Assembly (NCBI RefSeq): GCF_000714815.1
Contig: NZ_JMIH01000005.1
Coordinates: 1 to 64,000 of the forward strand
Length of the DNA: 64,000 nt
Direction of reading: 5' to 3'
From: Anditalea andensis
Lineage (GTDB): Bacteria; Bacteroidota; Bacteroidia; Cytophagales; Cyclobacteriaceae
Shown: positions 47,902 to 57,380 of the stretch, one piece after another
Position numbering within the stretch: position 1 is the first letter of the stretch
Layout: every line of letters begins with the position of its first letter
Position numbers and translations under genes: made by a program
Notes under the pieces: generated by a model
What the model saw: only the letters and a program-made list of their open reading frames with translations
The model's database searches: none
Told to the model about the DNA's origin: nothing

Positions 47902-48837
47902 TTAAGACAAAAAATTCACTACCGCATCCAGCACCTGCTCTGGCTGCTCTTCAAACATATAATGCCCACTATCTAAGATCCCTACCATCTTCAGATCTAC
48001 CGCTACATAGGGTAAACCCATTGACATGTATTGATAACTTATATAACTGCCAATTCCCAACACGGGCATTTCGAGGGGCTGATACATTTTTGAATCTTCT
48101 ATGTCCTGTAAAAAAGCCTGGTACCAGGCATTGGCCGCCCGGATGCTTTCAGCTTCGTTATAAACAGCAGCGTATACGGCCCTATCCAAGGCAGACATCT
48201 TGTTCTCATCAAGCATAACATATTGGAAAAGCCAATCCAGTAGGTGGTGGAATCGTCCCTCCAAAATCTTTTCCGGTAATCCTTTGACCTGATTGAACCC
48301 CATCCACCAGGCATAGGGCACCTTTGCATCCATTTTATCTTTAAATGTGCCCGGATAAGGCAGTAAACTCATCTGCATCATTCCTTCACTCGGATGAGAG
48401 CCATCTAAAACGATCAGCTTATCGGTAAAGTGAGGAAAATTAAAGGCAAAACTCATGGCGATCATTCCCCCTATGTCATGTCCCATGATATGGACTTTTG
48501 GGAATCCCAGCAGCTTTACCAGCTCCAGGATATCTGTGGCCATTGTTTTTTTATCATAGCCGGCTTCCGGTTTATCAGAGCTTCCCATACCTCTTATATC
48601 CACTATGATGACCCGGTAAGAAAGGGCAAGTGAGGCAGCGACAGGATGATATGAATACCATGTCTGGGGCCAGCCGGGCAAGCAGACCAAAGGTTTACCT
48701 TCACCGCCCTCTACATAATGCAGCCGTACCCCATTGACAGTGGCATACCGATTGGTGAATCCTAGAAAATGGGAAATTAAATCTTCATCAGCATACAAAT
48801 CCTGAGTGCTCATGGTAGTGTGATTGGATAGTGTCAT
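47902..48837 (-). CDS. Alpha/beta hydrolase, epoxide hydrolase-like
   Basis: A 311-residue cytoplasmic enzyme from the ATG at 48837; the frame extends to a TTG at 48894 but those codons look non-coding. The oxyanion motif LPGWPQTW, the nucleophile elbow GHDIGG with Asp121 in place of Ser, and His292 in SGHYMFEEQPE match epoxide hydrolases and haloalkane dehalogenases. The cap domain lies between residues about 150 and 240. It is encoded between the Crp-like and NmrA genes on one strand, probably as one operon. Confidence 0.85.
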   Translation of the reverse strand: MTLSNHTTMSTQDLYADEDLISHFLGFTNRYATVNGVRLHYVEGGEGKPLVCLPGWPQTWYSYHPVAASLALSYRVIIVDIRGMGSSDKPEAGYDKKTMATDILELVKLLGFPKVHIMGHDIGGMIAMSFAFNFPHFTDKLIVLDGSHPSEGMMQMSLLPYPGTFKDKMDAKVPYAWWMGFNQVKGLPEKILEGRFHHLLDWLFQYVMLDENKMSALDRAVYAAVYNEAESIRAANAWYQAFLQDIEDSKMYQPLEMPVLGIGSYISYQYMSMGLPYVAVDLKMVGILDSGHYMFEEQPEQVLDAVVNFLS

Positions 48838-48911
48838 CGTCTTAACTTTTGTTGACCCAAAAGTACCATGAACATCAACCTGTAAAACTACCAAATGGTA
48901 GATAATGGGTT

Positions 48912-49475
48912 TCAGCGCATTTTTTTTCTGATCCGGCTCAGGGCGTTAGGTGTGATCCCCAGTACTGCTGCCAGCTGCTTTACGGGAACCTTCTGTATAA
49001 GTTCTGAGTTGGCCATAAAGGAAAGGTACCTTTCTTCAGCCGATAAAGTTTGGAAATTGAGCAGCTGATCGATCATCCTCACTGTGGTTGCTTCCCATAT
49101 TTTCCTGCCAAACTCCTCCCAAGCAGTAATTTGGGCATACAAGAAATCCATGTCGTTTTTCTCTATCACCACCAACTTCGTTGCTTCAGTGGCTTCGATA
49201 TTGAAACGGGTGGGCTTTTGTGGATGCAGGCTTGAGATTTCAGTGAAAAATTCATTTTTAAACATCACCCATGAGGTGTTTTCCTTATCCTCCCCATCAT
49301 AAAAAAAGCGGACTCCTCCAGATACGACAAAAAAGTACTGTTGGGCAATTTGGCCCCTTCTTAAGATCAATTTACCTTTTGGAACCTGCTTTTCGCTGCA
49401 TCGGGAAAGGACAAGCTGCAAATCCAGATCATCTATCCAGACTATCCCTTTAATAAATGCGATAAACTCTTCCAT
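48912..49475 (-). CDS. Crp/Fnr-family transcriptional regulator
   Basis: A 187-residue regulator from the ATG at 49475 (the longer frame needs a TTG). It has an N-terminal cyclic-nucleotide-binding-like beta roll (KLILRRGQIAQQYFFVVSGGVRFF) and a C-terminal helix-turn-helix (VKQLAAVLGITPNALSRIRKK). No conserved cAMP phosphate-binding ERS/RTAT motif is seen, as usual for the small Bacteroidota members. It is the first gene of the run with the alpha/beta hydrolase and NmrA genes and probably regulates them. Confidence 0.88.
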   Translation of the reverse strand: MEEFIAFIKGIVWIDDLDLQLVLSRCSEKQVPKGKLILRRGQIAQQYFFVVSGGVRFFYDGEDKENTSWVMFKNEFFTEISSLHPQKPTRFNIEATEATKLVVIEKNDMDFLYAQITAWEEFGRKIWEATTVRMIDQLLNFQTLSAEERYLSFMANSELIQKVPVKQLAAVLGITPNALSRIRKKMR

Positions 49476-49703
49476 AATACCTGTAGCCTCCAAATATTTC
49501 TACGAATGTAGTAAACATTTTCTTATACAGGATGAGGTTTACCCCGCTACTTCTGGCTGGATATTAAAAAATAAGCCTACAATGAAAGCGAAGCTGAGCC
49601 CATCGTAAATATAAGATGGCAGGTGATGTCCCGGAAGTGCTTTGAAAGGTTTTTACCTTCTACCTCTCATAGTACCAGGCATCCCAATTAGAAATATAAG
49701 GCC

Positions 49704-50531
49704 CTACTCTATTGCTGCTATTTTGACATTGGAGACATATACACGGTCATTTCTTTCCATGCGTCTTCCTGGGGCATTGATGAAAAAATATTTGGCTGAA
49801 TCCGGATACATCATTTCTGTATCCAATACTTTATATTGATCCACATACACTTTCATCCAGCTGCCATTGGTCACTTCTATCTCTACGCGCATCACACGGC
49901 GGGCATAGTTTCCTAAGGGAAACTTGAAATCGTCCTTTTTTCCTACTTCACTGACAAATTTGATGTTGCTGCTGTTTCCCCAATAATTCAATCTTATGCC
50001 TGCTACAGCACTGAACCAATCATCATTGAGCTGGTTACTCCGGTGAAAACCAAAGAAAAAATCATCTCCTATGGAGGCTTTTTCCAATCTGGTCAGGACA
50101 TCAAAGGTGACGGTAAAGTTTTCCGGAAGTTCGTCTATCTCTGCTATTTTATAATTGTTTTTATTATGAAACTGAAGCCAATTCCCCGGTACACCCGGCA
50201 CTTGCACCACTGATCCGCCTCCACTGCTTTTCCATTTTTTGGGCATGCTACCAGCAGTCTCGGAGCTGAAATCATCTTCAAAGATCATGACCGATCCGGA
50301 AGTGAAATCATATACTTTTTCAGGTAATTCAGCTAATATATCCTCATTGGGCCCTCCCCCTATGCTTTGATTTTTGGCTGAAGAACTTCCATTGATCACC
50401 TTATCGGCTTCTTTTTCTATTTTTTTCTCTACGGATTTTTTGATGCTCTTCAATACCTGGCCATGAGCATGAAAGGTGCCTGAGGTTAAAAGCATCGTCA
50501 AAATCACAAATGGAATGGCATTTAGTTTCAT
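49704..50531 (-). CDS. Secreted protein with a LamG-like domain, function unknown
   Basis: A 275-residue exported protein: signal peptide to AHGQ (residue 25), a Lys/Glu-rich helix (SIKKSVEKKIEKEADKVI), a linker, then a beta-sandwich domain at about 75-275 (MIFEDDFSSETAGSMPKKW, ending YVSNVKIA) resembling concanavalin-like modules. It lies 125 bases downstream of the LytTR regulator on the same strand. No catalytic residues are recognised. It may bind a polymer at the cell surface. Confidence 0.7.
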   Translation of the reverse strand: MKLNAIPFVILTMLLTSGTFHAHGQVLKSIKKSVEKKIEKEADKVINGSSSAKNQSIGGGPNEDILAELPEKVYDFTSGSVMIFEDDFSSETAGSMPKKWKSSGGGSVVQVPGVPGNWLQFHNKNNYKIAEIDELPENFTVTFDVLTRLEKASIGDDFFFGFHRSNQLNDDWFSAVAGIRLNYWGNSSNIKFVSEVGKKDDFKFPLGNYARRVMRVEIEVTNGSWMKVYVDQYKVLDTEMMYPDSAKYFFINAPGRRMERNDRVYVSNVKIAAIE

Positions 50532-50656
50532 AAACAGTTTAAATATTGTGGATAATCTATACCTGAAATTATGAAATGTATATGGAATAGGCTTATTGGA
50601 GGAAGCCTATTTAGAATTCGCCCGCATCGGCCGAGAATTCAGGGGCATCTCCCCCC

Positions 50657-51433
50657 TCAAAGGTGGTCAAAGAAGGCTAAGAGCTGCGCCCGTTTGTTTT
50701 GCGACACCGGGATGTGGCTGTCGTTTTCGAGAACCAGCTGGTTGTTTTTTTTCTGAAAGGATTTGATGTAGCGAGCATTGACCAGGTGGGACTGATGCAC
50801 CCTGAGAAATCCACTTGGAGCCAATTTGGCCTCAAATGATTTCAACGGCAGCGATACAGTGATTTTATCACCGCTATATAGGTAAAATATGGTGTAATTA
50901 TTATCCGATTCTGCCTGAAGTATATCTTTCACTTTGATAATGTGGATGGTATCGGTACTCTTCAATACTATTTTTTTATCTTCATATTGTTCCTCCCTGT
51001 AGTTATAAAAAAAGGTTTCCAGTTGTACCTGAAAGGAAGCCATATCCAGTTGTCTAAGGACTTTATGGACCGCTTTCAGCAGCTCAGTTGGGGTAAAAGG
51101 TTTTAAAAGATAGTCTAGGGCACTGTACTTAAATGCTTCTACAGCATAGTTGGCATATGCAGTTGTAAATATTATTTTAAATGATTTACCAGGTGCACTT
51201 TGTCTGAGCTTAGCCAAGAGCTCAAATGAATCCCCATCCGGTAGATTGATGTCCATGACCAATAACTGGGGACTTTGTTCCCTGATAATGGCTTCCGCTT
51301 CTTTGAGATCTTGGGCTTCCCATATGGCCGTAAAATCACCGGTCCCTTCCAGGATATCTTTTACATAAAGGCGGCTTTGTGCTTCATCTTCTATGATGAG
51401 ACAGGATATTGTATGATTTTCGGCTATATGCAT
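50657..51433 (-). CDS. LytTR-family response regulator
   Basis: A 258-residue regulator: receiver domain with phosphoacceptor Asp61 (LLVMDINLPDGDSF), the conserved Thr/Ala switch region FTTAYANYAVEAF and Lys in YLLKPF, then a LytTR DNA-binding domain from about 145 (KIVLKSTDTIHIIKVKDI, then VHQSHLVNARYI). It lies about 100 bases downstream of the TPR histidine kinase on the same strand; the two form a typical Bacteroidota pair. Confidence 0.93.
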   Translation of the reverse strand: MHIAENHTISCLIIEDEAQSRLYVKDILEGTGDFTAIWEAQDLKEAEAIIREQSPQLLVMDINLPDGDSFELLAKLRQSAPGKSFKIIFTTAYANYAVEAFKYSALDYLLKPFTPTELLKAVHKVLRQLDMASFQVQLETFFYNYREEQYEDKKIVLKSTDTIHIIKVKDILQAESDNNYTIFYLYSGDKITVSLPLKSFEAKLAPSGFLRVHQSHLVNARYIKSFQKKNNQLVLENDSHIPVSQNKRAQLLAFFDHL

Positions 51434-51535
51434 CTTACGAATTTGTGTCCTGGGTAAAGGTACCTACCCCTTGGGTCCAATATAATGGCCTAAGATACCT
51501 TTTCTATATGGGTTATCCATGTTTATCATACATGA

Positions 51536-53392
51536 TTAAGTGGAATATGGGATGCTGATGCACACTTTTGTTCCCGGAAATTCAGGATCAGGCCTCGAAT
51601 GCGAATATTCTATGGATATTTTTTGGTTATGAGAAGCATTATATGTCTGTATGCGTTTATTGATGATCTGTTTACCCATTGACCGGTGGGCCTGTGGTTT
51701 TTCTATCTGGATTCCCTTCCCATTATCAGTAATTTCTGCTATCAGATAGGTTTCCCTGATTTCAAAATGAAGAGAGATCATTCCATTTGCCCTATTTTTG
51801 ATACCATGTACGATGGCATTTTCCACAAATGGCTGAATGAGCATTACCGGTATGAATATGCTGTCCGGATCATCGATATGGTGAAGGGTGAGGTGATACT
51901 CGAATGTGTCGCCGGAGTTCAATTGGTGGAGCCTAAGGAAATCTTTTGTCATTTGAACTTCTTCAGAGAGCGGGATTTCTTCCCGGTCCGAGGTCTCCAG
52001 TACCGTCCGGATCAGTTTACTGAAACTGTTTAGGTACTCCATTGATTTTTCCCCATCATTCTTATATATAAAATGCTGGATACTTTGCAGGGCATTGAAT
52101 ATAAAGTGCGGGTTGAGCTGGGCGCGTAAAAAGCGCTGCTGGAGGGCAGCCCGGTCCAGTGCTTGTTTGGTACGCTGCTGTTGCTGCCAAAGGTAAATTA
52201 AGCTACCCAGTAAAAGGACAAATGCCGCTATCCCAATGGCCACGATCCGCTGCTGGCGGATCAGCTGTTCCTGTAGTTCATTTTCAGCCTGTAAAACATC
52301 AATCTGTTGCTGCTTTTTATTGGCTTCATATTTTTCGGTGATTTCCGCTATTTGTTCTTTCAGATGGAGCTGGGACAGGGAGTCACTTATTTGGGTATGC
52401 TGTTCCAGATAGCCCAAGGCCCGTCCGTAATCCTGCTGATTTGAGGCTGTGTTTTTAAGGTTGAGCAGTATAGGAAGTTTCTCCTCTCCCATGGCATGAG
52501 CCAGCGCTTCATGGTAATACTGCTCTGCTTTCACATATTGTCCGGACATGTGGTAGGCATGCCCTATATTGTTCAGGGCCGCCAGAGGCCTGCCCTGCTG
52601 GGTATTTTCTTTGATCGCCAAGGCTTTGTGCCCGGCATCTATGGCCATCTCCCACCTGGAGTCCTCCGCGTATATTTTACTGAGGTTGGTATAAAGTGTG
52701 GATAGGATAGCCTGGCTTCCCAATTTTTCTGCCAGGTGTATGGCTGTCTTAGCCAGCTGCTCCCCTTGGGCATAGTCTCCCAAATCCAGAGATAGGGCCA
52801 CCAGGTTGGTCATGACATGAAGCCTTACAGTGCTGCTTTCTTCCAGCAAGCCAAGCGCTTTTTTGAAATACATACTGGCATTTTGGAAGTCTTTCATGCC
52901 GGCATATAAAGCACCCAGGTTAATGTACACTTTACTGACTTCTTCGGGATTTTGCTGCTCTTGGATGTATACCAGACTTTGATGGTACATTGCTATGGCT
53001 TTATCCGGCATATGCCCATACTGGAACACCGCTCCCATGCCATTGTAAAACCTTCCCACATAAAGGCTGTCTGCTAATTTTTGTGACAAAGTAAGTCCGG
53101 AGGCATAGTGTGATTCTGCCTCTTCCAATTTCCCTCCATGCAGGAGTTTGGTACCTTCCGTGTAGAAACTGTCCAATAGGTACCTATTTGATTCCTCGGC
53201 GGGATTCAGGGTCTGGGCGGGTTTATTTTGAGGAGGAAAAGTGTCCTGACCGGGCATTTTGGCACCCATTATCCGTCCGGGAGCTACCAGAGCACGCCTT
53301 TTCGGTGGTTGGGCAAAAAGACTGTAATGGCACAGTGAAAGTAGCCCCAAATATAGAATAGCTTTCCGTGCGGTTAATAAAAATTTCAACAT
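51536..53392 (-). CDS. TPR-containing LytS-type sensor histidine kinase
   Basis: A 618-residue membrane kinase. After a signal-like N-terminus come about seven TPR repeats (about 75-350), a coiled-coil, one membrane helix near 385-405 (AIGIAAFVLLLGSLIYLW), and a His_kinase domain with phosphoacceptor His429 (NPHFIFNALQSIQHF). The HATPase domain follows with QPFVENAIVHG as the N-box and DNGKGI as the G-box. It is the cognate kinase of the LytTR regulator below it. The periplasmic TPR module suggests sensing through a protein partner. Confidence 0.92.
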   Translation of the reverse strand: MLKFLLTARKAILYLGLLSLCHYSLFAQPPKRRALVAPGRIMGAKMPGQDTFPPQNKPAQTLNPAEESNRYLLDSFYTEGTKLLHGGKLEEAESHYASGLTLSQKLADSLYVGRFYNGMGAVFQYGHMPDKAIAMYHQSLVYIQEQQNPEEVSKVYINLGALYAGMKDFQNASMYFKKALGLLEESSTVRLHVMTNLVALSLDLGDYAQGEQLAKTAIHLAEKLGSQAILSTLYTNLSKIYAEDSRWEMAIDAGHKALAIKENTQQGRPLAALNNIGHAYHMSGQYVKAEQYYHEALAHAMGEEKLPILLNLKNTASNQQDYGRALGYLEQHTQISDSLSQLHLKEQIAEITEKYEANKKQQQIDVLQAENELQEQLIRQQRIVAIGIAAFVLLLGSLIYLWQQQQRTKQALDRAALQQRFLRAQLNPHFIFNALQSIQHFIYKNDGEKSMEYLNSFSKLIRTVLETSDREEIPLSEEVQMTKDFLRLHQLNSGDTFEYHLTLHHIDDPDSIFIPVMLIQPFVENAIVHGIKNRANGMISLHFEIRETYLIAEITDNGKGIQIEKPQAHRSMGKQIINKRIQTYNASHNQKISIEYSHSRPDPEFPGTKVCISIPYST

Positions 53393-53574
53393 GATAGGAC
53401 AGTACTGATGATCTATTTTAATAGACGGTGCTTTTCTTAAAAAACGGTTGGGTTGTCAAATTTAATAAAAACATCCCAACTAAAGTGAAGTCAGCAGAAA
53501 AAGTCATGGGAACATGGTACGAAGTATGGAGGGTACGCGAGGTGAAAAGGAAACCCCTATACGGCGTCTATTCT

Positions 53575-53654
53575 ACCGACCGGAGGGAGCGGAGAAATCT
53601 CAGCTATGCAATTAATCGGTATAGGAGACCTCTCCGCTCCGGTCGAGGTGACGG
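53575..53654. repeat. REP-like extragenic palindrome
   Basis: An imperfect long inverted repeat: CGACCGGAG at 53577-53585 pairs with CTCCGGTCG at 53637-53645, and the neighbouring GGAGCGGAGA and TCTCCGCTCC parts also pair with a three-base slip. Such elements ending GTCGAGGTGACGGG are common between genes in Bacteroidota. It lies between the kinase start and the DUF2493 gene end. The count in this genome cannot be seen here. Confidence 0.65.
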
Positions 53655-53658
53655 GGGA

Positions 53659-54021
53659 TTAATTATTGGAGATATTATTACCCGGCAAAAATCCCCTCAC
53701 TTCCTTCACTATTCGGGCCATACGTTTGGCCTTCCTGATCATACAGGGAATAGACGAGCTTTCCCCATACCAAAAAGCAATTAGGATCTCACATTTTTCT
53801 ATAATCCGATAATATTCCTTCCATATTGTCAACCGTCCTTTTTGATGTCTTGGCCAGCAGGCCTCAAGAGGAATATTGTTTTCCCGCGCATACCGTTCAG
53901 CCAATCTTTCTATTTCGTTTTCTCCACAGGTCGTGATCCTAGTGACATGTAAGTCATCCAAATGCCATTTTAGCACCTGATAATCTTTGAAATGTTCACA
54001 ACCTATAATGGAAATATGCAT
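53659..54021 (-). CDS. DUF2493 (YspA/SLOG-like) small protein
   Basis: A 120-residue cytoplasmic protein from the ATG at 54021; the longer frame adds an unlikely hydrophobic start. It begins MHISIIGCEHFKDYQ, followed by ERLAERYARENNIPLEACWP and LIAFWYGESSSIPCMIRKAK. These match the nucleotide-binding SLOG fold of DUF2493/YspA proteins. Such proteins appear in nucleotide-signalling and phage-related contexts, but the role here is unknown. It stands alone behind a very AT-rich upstream region. Confidence 0.75.
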   Translation of the reverse strand: MHISIIGCEHFKDYQVLKWHLDDLHVTRITTCGENEIERLAERYARENNIPLEACWPRHQKGRLTIWKEYYRIIEKCEILIAFWYGESSSIPCMIRKAKRMARIVKEVRGFLPGNNISNN

Positions 54022-54645
54022 GGCAGTAGTAGTCAAATTTAATTTTAGGAGAAAAAAAATAAACATTAAAAAATTATATATTGTATTTTTGTTAAATTTA
54101 AAAAATTATTTTTTATTTTCCTAATTTATATTATAAAATTTTATTATTGTTTTATTTTATAAAATTTATTTGTGACTATTGCTAAGTTATACGCTCAGAA
54201 AATAAGGCTGATTGGAGGAAGTGCCGGTACGGTAGCAGGATCGGTTTTTAGTTATGCACCTTGCTGATCTTTGGGACCAGCGGCAGGGGTTTGGCACAGC
54301 GGTGATATGTACTTACGGATAGATTGTAAGGCTTTTCAGCAAGTTTTTCTTAGTATTTAATAATATGCAATTGCTTTAGCGGCCCTGTGCGACACGCTTT
54401 GGAGTACGGATACCGGGTTCATGATTTTTCTATTGACTTGCTACACCTTTCAGGGTGGGACCATCTACAGACCATAATTCTCCAGTCATGAGACACCTTC
54501 AGCATCTTGGCTGCAGTTCCCATGCCGCTCTTCAGAATGAGCAATCCCACTCAGTATAATCCTTATTTAAAATAACCGGGGATGGCAGATCACCTATTCA
54601 GGGGAATATGCTTTGAACCTTTACAACGCTTCCTGTATCGGGTTC
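54022..54645. other. AT-rich tract and gene-free stretch
   Basis: Bases 54040-54180 are almost pure A and T and form the upstream region of the DUF2493 gene. From 54180 to 54645 composition returns to normal. A plus-strand piece (GLIGGSAGTVAGSVFSYAP near 54210-54265, and STDTGFMIFLLTCY near 54400-54450) looks like the remains of a membrane protein, broken by stops. No intact gene is present. Confidence 0.5.
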
Positions 54646-56997
54646 CTAAAAATTATATTTCCCACTGACCAGGACAAATCTCGTCTCATTTTTGGAATAA
54701 AATTCCTGCATAAAACTATTGGTCAGGCTGAATCCGGCAAATCTCCTGGTATCAAATATATCCCGTACACTCAAGCTCAAACTTGTTCTGCCGGCCCAGA
54801 ACCCCTTTTGGAAATTTACATCAAGGTAATATTGGGAGTAATCCCGCCCTTGGGCTTCAATCTCGGCAGATTCATAATTCCCGACCAACTGGATATTCAT
54901 GTCCCAGGGCAACTTTATATCATTGGTGACTTTCGTGTTACAGGCAAACCCATCATTTACAAACTCCTCTCCCAGATTGGATCCGTCCACGTATATCCTA
55001 AAGACAGTGGCACCCCCACTCAGGGTCCACCAGGGGGTAAATTGGGCCAGGCCTATAAATTCCACGCCATAGGAGATGGCACTGTTCAGATTGGCAGGCT
55101 GGGAATAGGATATGCCTTCCTCAATCAGGGTAATAAAATCCAGTTGACCGTCTACATAGCGATAAAAGAGATTGGTGGTATAACTGGAACGCTCCAAATT
55201 GAGCAGGTGCCCAAGCTCGAATGAATAGATCATCTCGGGCTGCAGATTGGGATTGCCCCTGCGCACATTCAAAGAATCGGTTATATCCGGAAAAGGATTT
55301 AGCCTCCAGGCAGTAGGTCTATCTATTCTTCTGCTGAAGGAAAATTTAATATCGTTTTGTTCATTTATTTTATATAAGGCCTGTAAACTGGGAAACAAAT
55401 TGATATATTGTTGTTTATTTACCGTTTGGGTATTGGCTAGATAAGTGTCCAAAACCGTGTGCTCCCCCCTTAATCCGATCGTATAATCGAATTTTTCTGC
55501 TGTCCGGCTAAACAAGAAGTAAGCAGCATAAATGTAATCTTTGTAAACAAACCGGTTGCTTATGCCAGGATCCTCTATGAAAGCATCCCGTGTTTCTTCA
55601 AAACGGCTATAGCTATAATCATTGTCAAACTTTCTGATAGTGGCCTTGGCCCCGGTTTCTATTTTGCTGTTTTCATTTACCGGGGTGATATAATCCAACT
55701 GAAAGACGGAGATATTCCTGGTCTCGTCAGTGAATGCCCTTTCCATACCATTCAGATTTTCGGGAGAGGGCATTAAGGTATTACGGAAAATATCTATGTT
55801 CTGGGTTTTATATTGATTTCTGAAGGAATGGCTGGCACTTACCCGTAACTGTTTTTCAGGGTCGTCAAAGGTCCTTTCAAAAATTACGGCATTGTCAAGT
55901 CCGTCATCATCTTCTGACTCATTGTTCCTGCGCACATAATCCAATATACCCATACCGGTATTGGAATCGCTCAGTTGGGAAAACAATGTATTGAGCTGAT
56001 CATCTACATTGGTGGTGTAAACGCCCTCATAACTTAGGATATTGTTCCCAAAATAATAGTCCCCCCCATATTGGAAGGTATGGCCGGTATTTTCAGATTC
56101 ATTCACTCCCCTTTGGTTAAGGATTTCATTATCATCAAAAATTTCCCTTATGGTATTTCTTAGCCCCACATCCCTCCATCTTCTGAAATTATACCCTCCA
56201 TAAATGTTGTATCGGGCAGTACGGTGGTTGATCCGGGCACCCGTGTTCATCCTTCCGCGGGTGCCGTAAGTAAACTCTGCCCCCCCATTGGTTCCCAGAT
56301 CTTGCCCTTTTTTAAGGATGATATTGATGACCCCACCTTCGGCCTCTGCATCAAAGCGTGCATTGGGATTGTTGATGATTTTGATTTGTTCCACGGCACT
56401 TGCCGGAAGCTGGTCCAGGTTTTGGGTCAGGGAAGAGTTTCTTCCATTGATCAAAATATTGGTGGCAGAACTGCCCCTAAGGGATATGGTGCCATCTTCT
56501 GAGACACTTATCGAAGGTGTGTTGCGTAAAATATCCAGCAGGGTGCCCCCTATATTGGACAGGTTCTGATCTGGGCTTATGATGATCCCTTCTGCGTCAG
56601 ACCGGAAGGGAAGGCGGCTGGTCTGCACCACTACTTCCTGGAGGTCCCGGCCCTCTCCTTCCAGTGGTATTTTACCCAAGTTGGTGTTTTGGCTCAATTC
56701 CACCTCGTTGATGATTTTAGAGCTATACCCGATGATGTAAATTCGTACGGAGTAACTGCCGTATGGAACCATCATCTCAAACCTTCCATTATCACCGGTA
56801 TCTGTAAATGCTTCGGGCTGTTCTTTTCCCGGCTTGAACACCGCCACTTGGGCGTAGGGGATCCCAGCCCCTGTTGCTGAATCTATGATATCCCCTGTAA
56901 GCTGGTAGCTTTTGGCAGGTGGTATACCCTGCCCTGATATAATCCCAATAGGTAATAAAACCGCAAGGATGAAAAATAAAATTTTCATTGATTTCAT
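54646..56997 (-). CDS. Outer-membrane beta-barrel TonB-dependent receptor
   Basis: A 783-residue receptor. The signal peptide ends near ISGQ. A carboxypeptidase-regulatory-like domain (QLTGDIIDSATGAGIPYAQV) covers about 30-110, and LQEVVVQTSRLPFRSD leads into a plug with TLLDILRNTPSISV and ILINGR, followed by NNPNARFDAEAEGGVINII. These are marks of the CirA-like/OMP_b-brl_3 group common in Bacteroidota. The barrel ends VSGKYNF. A second ATG at 56988 is also possible. No partner gene is adjacent, so the ligand is unknown. Confidence 0.92.
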   Translation of the reverse strand: MKSMKILFFILAVLLPIGIISGQGIPPAKSYQLTGDIIDSATGAGIPYAQVAVFKPGKEQPEAFTDTGDNGRFEMMVPYGSYSVRIYIIGYSSKIINEVELSQNTNLGKIPLEGEGRDLQEVVVQTSRLPFRSDAEGIIISPDQNLSNIGGTLLDILRNTPSISVSEDGTISLRGSSATNILINGRNSSLTQNLDQLPASAVEQIKIINNPNARFDAEAEGGVINIILKKGQDLGTNGGAEFTYGTRGRMNTGARINHRTARYNIYGGYNFRRWRDVGLRNTIREIFDDNEILNQRGVNESENTGHTFQYGGDYYFGNNILSYEGVYTTNVDDQLNTLFSQLSDSNTGMGILDYVRRNNESEDDDGLDNAVIFERTFDDPEKQLRVSASHSFRNQYKTQNIDIFRNTLMPSPENLNGMERAFTDETRNISVFQLDYITPVNENSKIETGAKATIRKFDNDYSYSRFEETRDAFIEDPGISNRFVYKDYIYAAYFLFSRTAEKFDYTIGLRGEHTVLDTYLANTQTVNKQQYINLFPSLQALYKINEQNDIKFSFSRRIDRPTAWRLNPFPDITDSLNVRRGNPNLQPEMIYSFELGHLLNLERSSYTTNLFYRYVDGQLDFITLIEEGISYSQPANLNSAISYGVEFIGLAQFTPWWTLSGGATVFRIYVDGSNLGEEFVNDGFACNTKVTNDIKLPWDMNIQLVGNYESAEIEAQGRDYSQYYLDVNFQKGFWAGRTSLSLSVRDIFDTRRFAGFSLTNSFMQEFYSKNETRFVLVSGKYNF

Positions 56998-57380
56998 GGG
57001 ATTATGTATTTATTTTATTGTAACCTGACTTTTAATATAGAGTTTAAAAATTTTGAAAAGAACGCGACCCCATACGCCGTCTTTTTGAGCAGATTAATAT
57101 GACGATTGGTTCTCACTTAAAGGTTAAGCGAGCGTCACTAAATAGATCAAAAGCTACTATCTGATGGGATTGCAACATTTATTTTCTTTTGGTCATGCCA
57201 ATAAAAAAAGGAGAACGATTATTGATAACACCACGACTGATACTATACCATCTATATGTCCAAAGCAATTTTTCCAGAAAAACAGTCCATCCACTTCTTT
57301 GACTTCACCATTTTTTTAGAGTTCCTATAAATATATGGCTATGTTCAATTCTTTATCACCCCAATGAAATCCACTTTAAT
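56998..57380. other. Gene-free divergent region
   Basis: 383 bases between the TonB receptor start and the AI-2E permease start. It must hold promoters for both. I see no conserved motif, repeat or RNA gene in it. Confidence 0.5.

Noticed and set aside
53428-53784. Plus-strand frame of 118 codons
   Set aside because: It runs through the REP-like palindrome and overlaps the DUF2493 gene on the other strand; the translation is low-complexity and unlike a protein.
53659-54021. DUF2493 gene as part of an anti-phage system
   Set aside because: SLOG proteins occur in defence loci, but there is no effector, nuclease or cyclase gene beside it here.
54180-54640. Possible MFS or other membrane-protein remnant on the plus strand
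   Set aside because: Only short suggestive pieces separated by stops; not enough to name a family, so it is noted only as gene-free sequence.
54613-55224. Plus-strand frame of 203 codons
   Set aside because: It is antisense to the well-supported barrel of the TonB-dependent receptor and has no family signature of its own.
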